NCBI GenBank assembly: GCA_003001975.1
Contig: PVUG01000018.1
Location: 1-64,000, forward strand
Direction: 5' to 3'
DNA: 64,000 nucleotides
DNA from: Martelella mediterranea
GTDB lineage: Bacteria > Pseudomonadota > Alphaproteobacteria > Rhizobiales > Rhizobiaceae
The notes below the pieces were generated by a model. The model was not told the origin of the DNA and did no database searches. It was given only the letters and a program-made list of their open reading frames with translations. This document shows positions 60,693 to 64,000 of this stretch, one piece after another; within the stretch, counting starts at the first letter, position 1, and each line of letters opens with the position of its first letter. A program made the translations under genes and the position numbers.

Positions 60693-62795
60693 ATGAGCCA
60701 AACGCCCGCCGCCAGCCATCTTCGTTCCGCCGACTGGTTTCAGACTGCGACCCGCTGGACACAATTGACCTTTGTCGAAAACGACCCCGATCACTTCGAT
60801 CCGGCGTTCTGGATCGATATTTTCCGTCGCACCGGGTCCAACGCTGTCTGCCTGAGTGCTGGCGGCTACATGGCCTTTTATCCGAGCAAAGTGCCCGATC
60901 ACTACATCAGCAACCGCCTTGAGGATCGGGATATCTTCGGTGCGCTTGTCGACGGCGCGCGCCGTCTGGACATGCACGTCATGGCGCGTGTCGATCCCCA
61001 TGCCATCCGCAAGTCGATTGCTGAAAGGCGGCCCGATTGGGTGCAGCGTCGTGCCGACGGCAGTCTTTTCGAACACTGGGCCTACGCCGATGCCATGGTC
61101 GTCAATCCCTTCGGCAGCTATGCCTTCGAGCAGATGCCCGAGATCATCCGCGAGATCGTGCGCGACTATGACGTGGATGCCGTATTTGCCAATCGCTGGC
61201 AGGGGCATGGCGTTGATTACAGCGAGGACAGCGCGCGCCGGTTCCGCGATTTTTCCGGGCTGGACCTTCCGCGCGCACAGGATGCCGCCGACCCGGCATG
61301 GCGAAAATGGCTGGAGTGGCGCAAGGGTGTGCTGACCGAACTGATTGCGCTGTGGGACAAGGCGGTGAAAAACGAGCGCCCGCATGCGAGCTTCATACCG
61401 AACATGGAGGGAAGCTCGCTGATGGAATTCGATCTTTCCGTCATTCGCCGCTTCTGCCCTTTCTTTGTCATCGACCATCAGGGCCGGCGGGGTGTCGAGC
61501 CGGCATGGTCGGCCGGGCGGGACGGCAAGCGGTTGCGGGCCAATTTTCCGGATCGTCCGGTGGCGCTGATTTCCTCGGTCGGACCGGAAGACGAGTTTCG
61601 CTGGAAGGACTCGGTGAACACGCCCGAGGAAATCCAGCTCTGGATCAATTCCGGCAGCACCCAGGGGCTGCGCGCCTGGTTTACCAAGTTCAACGGCGTC
61701 GTTTCCGACCGCCGCTGGATTGCGCCGGTGGAGGATGCCTTCGGGCTGCATGCCCGTATGGAGCCGGTGCTGCGCAAAAGTGTGCCGGCCGCAGACGTCG
61801 CGCTTGTCGATCCATCGATGATGCTTCGCCATTGGGCGCCGGAAGAGCGTTACCTGGCCGAACACCACGAAATGGGGTTCTATCAGGCTCTGGTTGAAGC
61901 CCGGATCCCCTTCGAGATGCTGTGCGACGAGACGATGACGGATGAAGCGCTGGATCAGTTCAGGGTGGTGGTTCTGGCGAATGCGGCGTTTCTGACCGAT
62001 CGCCAGTGCGGGATGATCCGCCGTTATGTCGAACGCGGCGGCAGTGTCGTCGGCGCATATGAAACCTCGCTCAGGGACGAGCAGGGGGAATTGCGCCCCG
62101 ATTTCGGGCTGGCTGATACATTCGGCGTGAAATTGCGCGAACATGTGCGGCAGATGTCGCGCAATACCTATCTGGCGCTGGATGGTGCGCATGAACTGAT
62201 CGATGGCTATGCCGGTGCCGGGCGGATGATTGGCGGCACGCGGCAGATCCGGGTCGAGGCGGCGGGCGATGCAATCGTGCCGCTGCGCCACATACCGGAT
62301 TTTCCCGATTTGCCGATGGAGGAAGTCTATGCCCGGCAAGCCCCGAGCGACCCCGCGATGATCGCGCGTGAAAGCGAGGGCGGCGGCCGCACGGTTTATT
62401 TTCCGTGGAATATCGGCGAGGTTTTCTGGAATGTGCTGGCCCTCGATCACGCCCGCCTGATCGCCAACGCCGTGCGGTGGTGCCTTGCGCGCGCGCCTTC
62501 GGTGATCGTGGAGGGCAGCGGCGTGGTCGATCTCGGATTGCGCCGCTTCGACGGTGGTCTTGCACTTTCATTGCTGAACCTGACAAACCCGATGATGATG
62601 AAGGGGCCTGTGCGCGAAACGATTGCCTTGCCCGAACAGCTTGTGTCGCTTGCCGTGCCGCCGGAATGCCGGACCGTAACGGTGCGCACGGTGATCGGCG
62701 GGCAGACATTCGAGCGTCCCGTTCATGATGGAAGGGTCGAATTGCGATTGCCGCCGATCGAAAGGCTCGAGATGGTCGAGTGCCGTTGGAAATGA
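60693..62795 (+). CDS. Uncharacterised glycosidase-like protein (TIM barrel plus GATase-like domain), paralogue B
   Basis: A 700-residue cytoplasmic protein of the same build as that at 32420. Equivalent segments are GSNAVCLSAGGYMAFYPSKV, ARRLDMHVMARVDPHAI and YDVDAVFANRWQGHGVDYS. The CxCxxC cluster of paralogue A is absent. The second half has FRVVVLANAAF and MIRRYVERGGSVVGAYETS, like the GATase/trimerisation domain of beta-galactosidases, and a C-terminal beta-rich part (LSLLNLTNP). It lies between a Dpp-type importer and lacI, so it may cleave an imported glycoside. No function is proven. Confidence 0.72.
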   Translation: MSQTPAASHLRSADWFQTATRWTQLTFVENDPDHFDPAFWIDIFRRTGSNAVCLSAGGYMAFYPSKVPDHYISNRLEDRDIFGALVDGARRLDMHVMARVDPHAIRKSIAERRPDWVQRRADGSLFEHWAYADAMVVNPFGSYAFEQMPEIIREIVRDYDVDAVFANRWQGHGVDYSEDSARRFRDFSGLDLPRAQDAADPAWRKWLEWRKGVLTELIALWDKAVKNERPHASFIPNMEGSSLMEFDLSVIRRFCPFFVIDHQGRRGVEPAWSAGRDGKRLRANFPDRPVALISSVGPEDEFRWKDSVNTPEEIQLWINSGSTQGLRAWFTKFNGVVSDRRWIAPVEDAFGLHARMEPVLRKSVPAADVALVDPSMMLRHWAPEERYLAEHHEMGFYQALVEARIPFEMLCDETMTDEALDQFRVVVLANAAFLTDRQCGMIRRYVERGGSVVGAYETSLRDEQGELRPDFGLADTFGVKLREHVRQMSRNTYLALDGAHELIDGYAGAGRMIGGTRQIRVEAAGDAIVPLRHIPDFPDLPMEEVYARQAPSDPAMIARESEGGGRTVYFPWNIGEVFWNVLALDHARLIANAVRWCLARAPSVIVEGSGVVDLGLRRFDGGLALSLLNLTNPMMMKGPVRETIALPEQLVSLAVPPECRTVTVRTVIGGQTFERPVHDGRVELRLPPIERLEMVECRWK

Positions 62796-62824
62796 TGACC
62801 TGGCCGCTTGCGATGACAGGTTCT

Positions 62825-62876
62825 ATCGTTTGGTTTGACAGGTTTCGCCGGATCACCTAACGAAAAAACAAACGAT
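62825..62876. promoter_or_regulatory. Widely spaced inverted repeat upstream of lacI-type gene
   Basis: ATCGTTTG (62825-62832) and CAAACGAT (62869-62876) are exact inverted copies 36 bases apart, directly before the regulator start at 62894. The spacing would suit two half-sites or looping of a LacI-type repressor that controls itself. Confidence 0.4.
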
Positions 62877-62893
62877 TTTGAAAAGAGGCCGAA

Positions 62894-63913
62894 ATGGCGA
62901 AAATCACGGTTCAGATGCTTGCCGAGCAACTGGGTGTCTCCAAGTTTGCCGTATCCCGGGCTCTGAACAACAAGCCCGGCGTCAGCGACAAGACCCGCGC
63001 CCTGATCATCGAAGCGGCCGAGCGTGCCGGCTATCGCATGCGCTCCGGTGGCCGTGTGCTGGCCATCATGCGCAGCGAGGCCGAGGCGAACCGTGAGCTG
63101 TGGCTCGATGTGCGCCACGGCATGGAAATGCAGGCTGTCCGCGAGAATCTCGATATCGATTTCCTCATGTCTGAGGATACCGCCGAGATCGCCCGCATGG
63201 GGCAGGGGGCGATTGCCTTTCTCCTGATCGGTCCGGTCCGGCGCGCTGTGATGGATGCCGTGATCGCCTCGGGCACACGGGTTGTTGTGGTCGGCCATGA
63301 TGTTCGTCCTCTGGCAAAGGTTGACCAGGTCACGACGACCGACGCGGAATCCGGCAGCGCCATCGGAGAATTCCTGTTGGCTGAGGGCCATCGCAAGGTG
63401 CTCTATCTTTACGGACAGGCCGGATTTCCGGGGCGGGAGGCGCGCTTGCAGGGGCTGCGAGTGGCGCTGCGGGATGAGCCCGACGCCGATATCCGCGAAA
63501 TGACGCTGCCCGATGACTACAAGGGGGCCGGTCTGTTGCCGGGCTTGCGCAAGCTCGTCGACAGCGGGTTTGAACCGACGGCGATTTTTTGCGGCAGCGA
63601 CGGCGTTGCCGCCACGGCCCTCTCAGAAATCACGCGCATCGGCATATCCGTGCCGCAGGACTGCACGATTGTGGGACACGGGAACTATCCGCTGGCAACA
63701 CAGGTTTCGCCAACGCTGACGACGATTGACATGCCGAACCGGAAAATGGGTATCGAAGCGATACGCCTGCTGGCAAACCGGTTGAATGGTTCGACGGAAA
63801 TTCCCCAGTCGCCGACGCGGCTCGGGCTGGTCGCCGAGGTCGTCGAGCGCGAATCTTCCGGCCCTGCGCGGAGCACCGACTGGCGCGCACTTTTGAGTGC
63901 TGGCGGGTATTGA
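62894..63913 (+). CDS. LacI-family transcriptional regulator
   Basis: A 339-residue LacI protein. The N-terminal helix-turn-helix is ITVQMLAEQLGVSKFAVSRA followed by LNNKPGVSDKTR and the hinge AAERAGYRM. The rest is the periplasmic-binding-like effector domain (LLIGPVRRAVMDAVI, GHRKVLYLYGQAGFPGREAR, ATQVSPTLTTIDMP). It likely represses the glycosidase-like gene and the divergent importer in the absence of the sugar. GAGGCCGAA precedes ATG 62894. Confidence 0.94.
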   Translation: MAKITVQMLAEQLGVSKFAVSRALNNKPGVSDKTRALIIEAAERAGYRMRSGGRVLAIMRSEAEANRELWLDVRHGMEMQAVRENLDIDFLMSEDTAEIARMGQGAIAFLLIGPVRRAVMDAVIASGTRVVVVGHDVRPLAKVDQVTTTDAESGSAIGEFLLAEGHRKVLYLYGQAGFPGREARLQGLRVALRDEPDADIREMTLPDDYKGAGLLPGLRKLVDSGFEPTAIFCGSDGVAATALSEITRIGISVPQDCTIVGHGNYPLATQVSPTLTTIDMPNRKMGIEAIRLLANRLNGSTEIPQSPTRLGLVAEVVERESSGPARSTDWRALLSAGGY

Positions 63914-63918
63914 GCCGG

Positions 63919-63951
63919 ACATGGCCCGGGGCAGATCCGGGCCATGTTTTT
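63919..63951. terminator. Rho-independent terminator after lacI-type gene
   Basis: ACATGGCCCGG (63919-63929) and CCGGGCCATGT (63937-63947) form a perfect 11-bp stem followed by T residues to 63951. It starts 6 bases after the stop codon and lies between converging genes, so it can serve both. Confidence 0.85.
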
Positions 63952-63962
63952 GAGCGCGGTTG

Positions 63963-64000
63963 CTATTCCGCGACCCAGCATTTGGCAAGCGCATAGCCGC
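63963..64000 (-). CDS. Partial gene, C-terminus only
   Basis: The minus strand reads ...GYALAKCWVAE and stops at TAG (63963-63965). Twelve codons cannot identify the protein. The convergent terminator at 63919, the high coding-like GC and the lack of a binding-protein gene for the nearby Dpp-type importer make a family 5 solute-binding protein a reasonable guess, no more. Confidence 0.4.
   Translation of the reverse strand, partial: GYALAKCWVAE

Noticed and set aside
60645-62450. Antisense open frame of 601 codons under glycosidase-like paralogue B
   Set aside because: Shadow frame with shadow-type composition. The sense frame has clear homology to paralogue A.

Overview
The window looks like chromosomal DNA of an alphaproteobacterium, most probably of the Rhizobiales and Rhizobiaceae-like. 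The signs are the 3' end of a rhizobial-type 5S rRNA followed by an initiator tRNA-Met, high GC content, a rhizobial-style dispersed palindrome at about 4.5 kb, and a very dense set of solute importers, each with its own regulator and a few catabolic enzymes. Genus assignment is not possible by eye. No phage, CRISPR array, plasmid or secretion genes were seen.

Layout. 0-0.5 kb: end of an rRNA operon and tRNA-fMet. 0.6-14.3 kb: a ClC chloride transporter and two parallel cassettes, each made of a tripartite tricarboxylate transporter (TctABC) plus a cytoplasmic-looking sulfatase and a LysR regulator. This block is flanked by a repeat of the tRNA-fMet 3' end (464 and 14567) and by insertion-sequence debris, so it may be a decayed tRNA-associated island. 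14.9-25.8 kb: an aldo/keto reductase, GarR-, Hyi- and GarL-like enzymes, a complete Dpp/Opp-type ABC importer, a GntR regulator and an enolase-superfamily sugar-acid dehydratase. Together these suggest uptake and breakdown of an acid sugar to pyruvate and glycerate.

25.9-36.6 kb: an IS5-type remnant, an FCD protein without a DNA-binding domain, a full GntR-FCD regulator, a D-2-hydroxyacid dehydrogenase, a MalFG-type sugar ABC importer with its binding protein and UgpC-type ATPase, an uncharacterised glycosidase-like protein and a second GarR-type dehydrogenase. 36.8-45.3 kb: a RidA-family protein and an SsuABC/NMT1-type importer, each preceded by a good sigma-54 (-24/-12) promoter, followed by an isochorismatase-fold hydrolase, an MFS transporter, an amidase and a LysR regulator. 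I read this as a nitrogen-regulated locus for an amide or N-heterocycle.

45.5-56.8 kb: an enolase-superfamily enzyme, aldehyde dehydrogenase, iron alcohol dehydrogenase and Ldh-type oxidoreductase, divergent from a GntR gene and a complete Dpp/Opp-type importer. 57.0-64.0 kb: a third Dpp/Opp-type importer with two fused ATPases, facing a paralogue of the glycosidase-like protein and a LacI regulator. The cut gene at the right edge could be its binding protein.

The best candidates for something undescribed are the twin TctABC-sulfatase cassettes, the two paralogous glycosidase-like proteins tied to different importers, and the sigma-54-controlled amide locus. All functional calls come from reading sequence alone; no database search was run.
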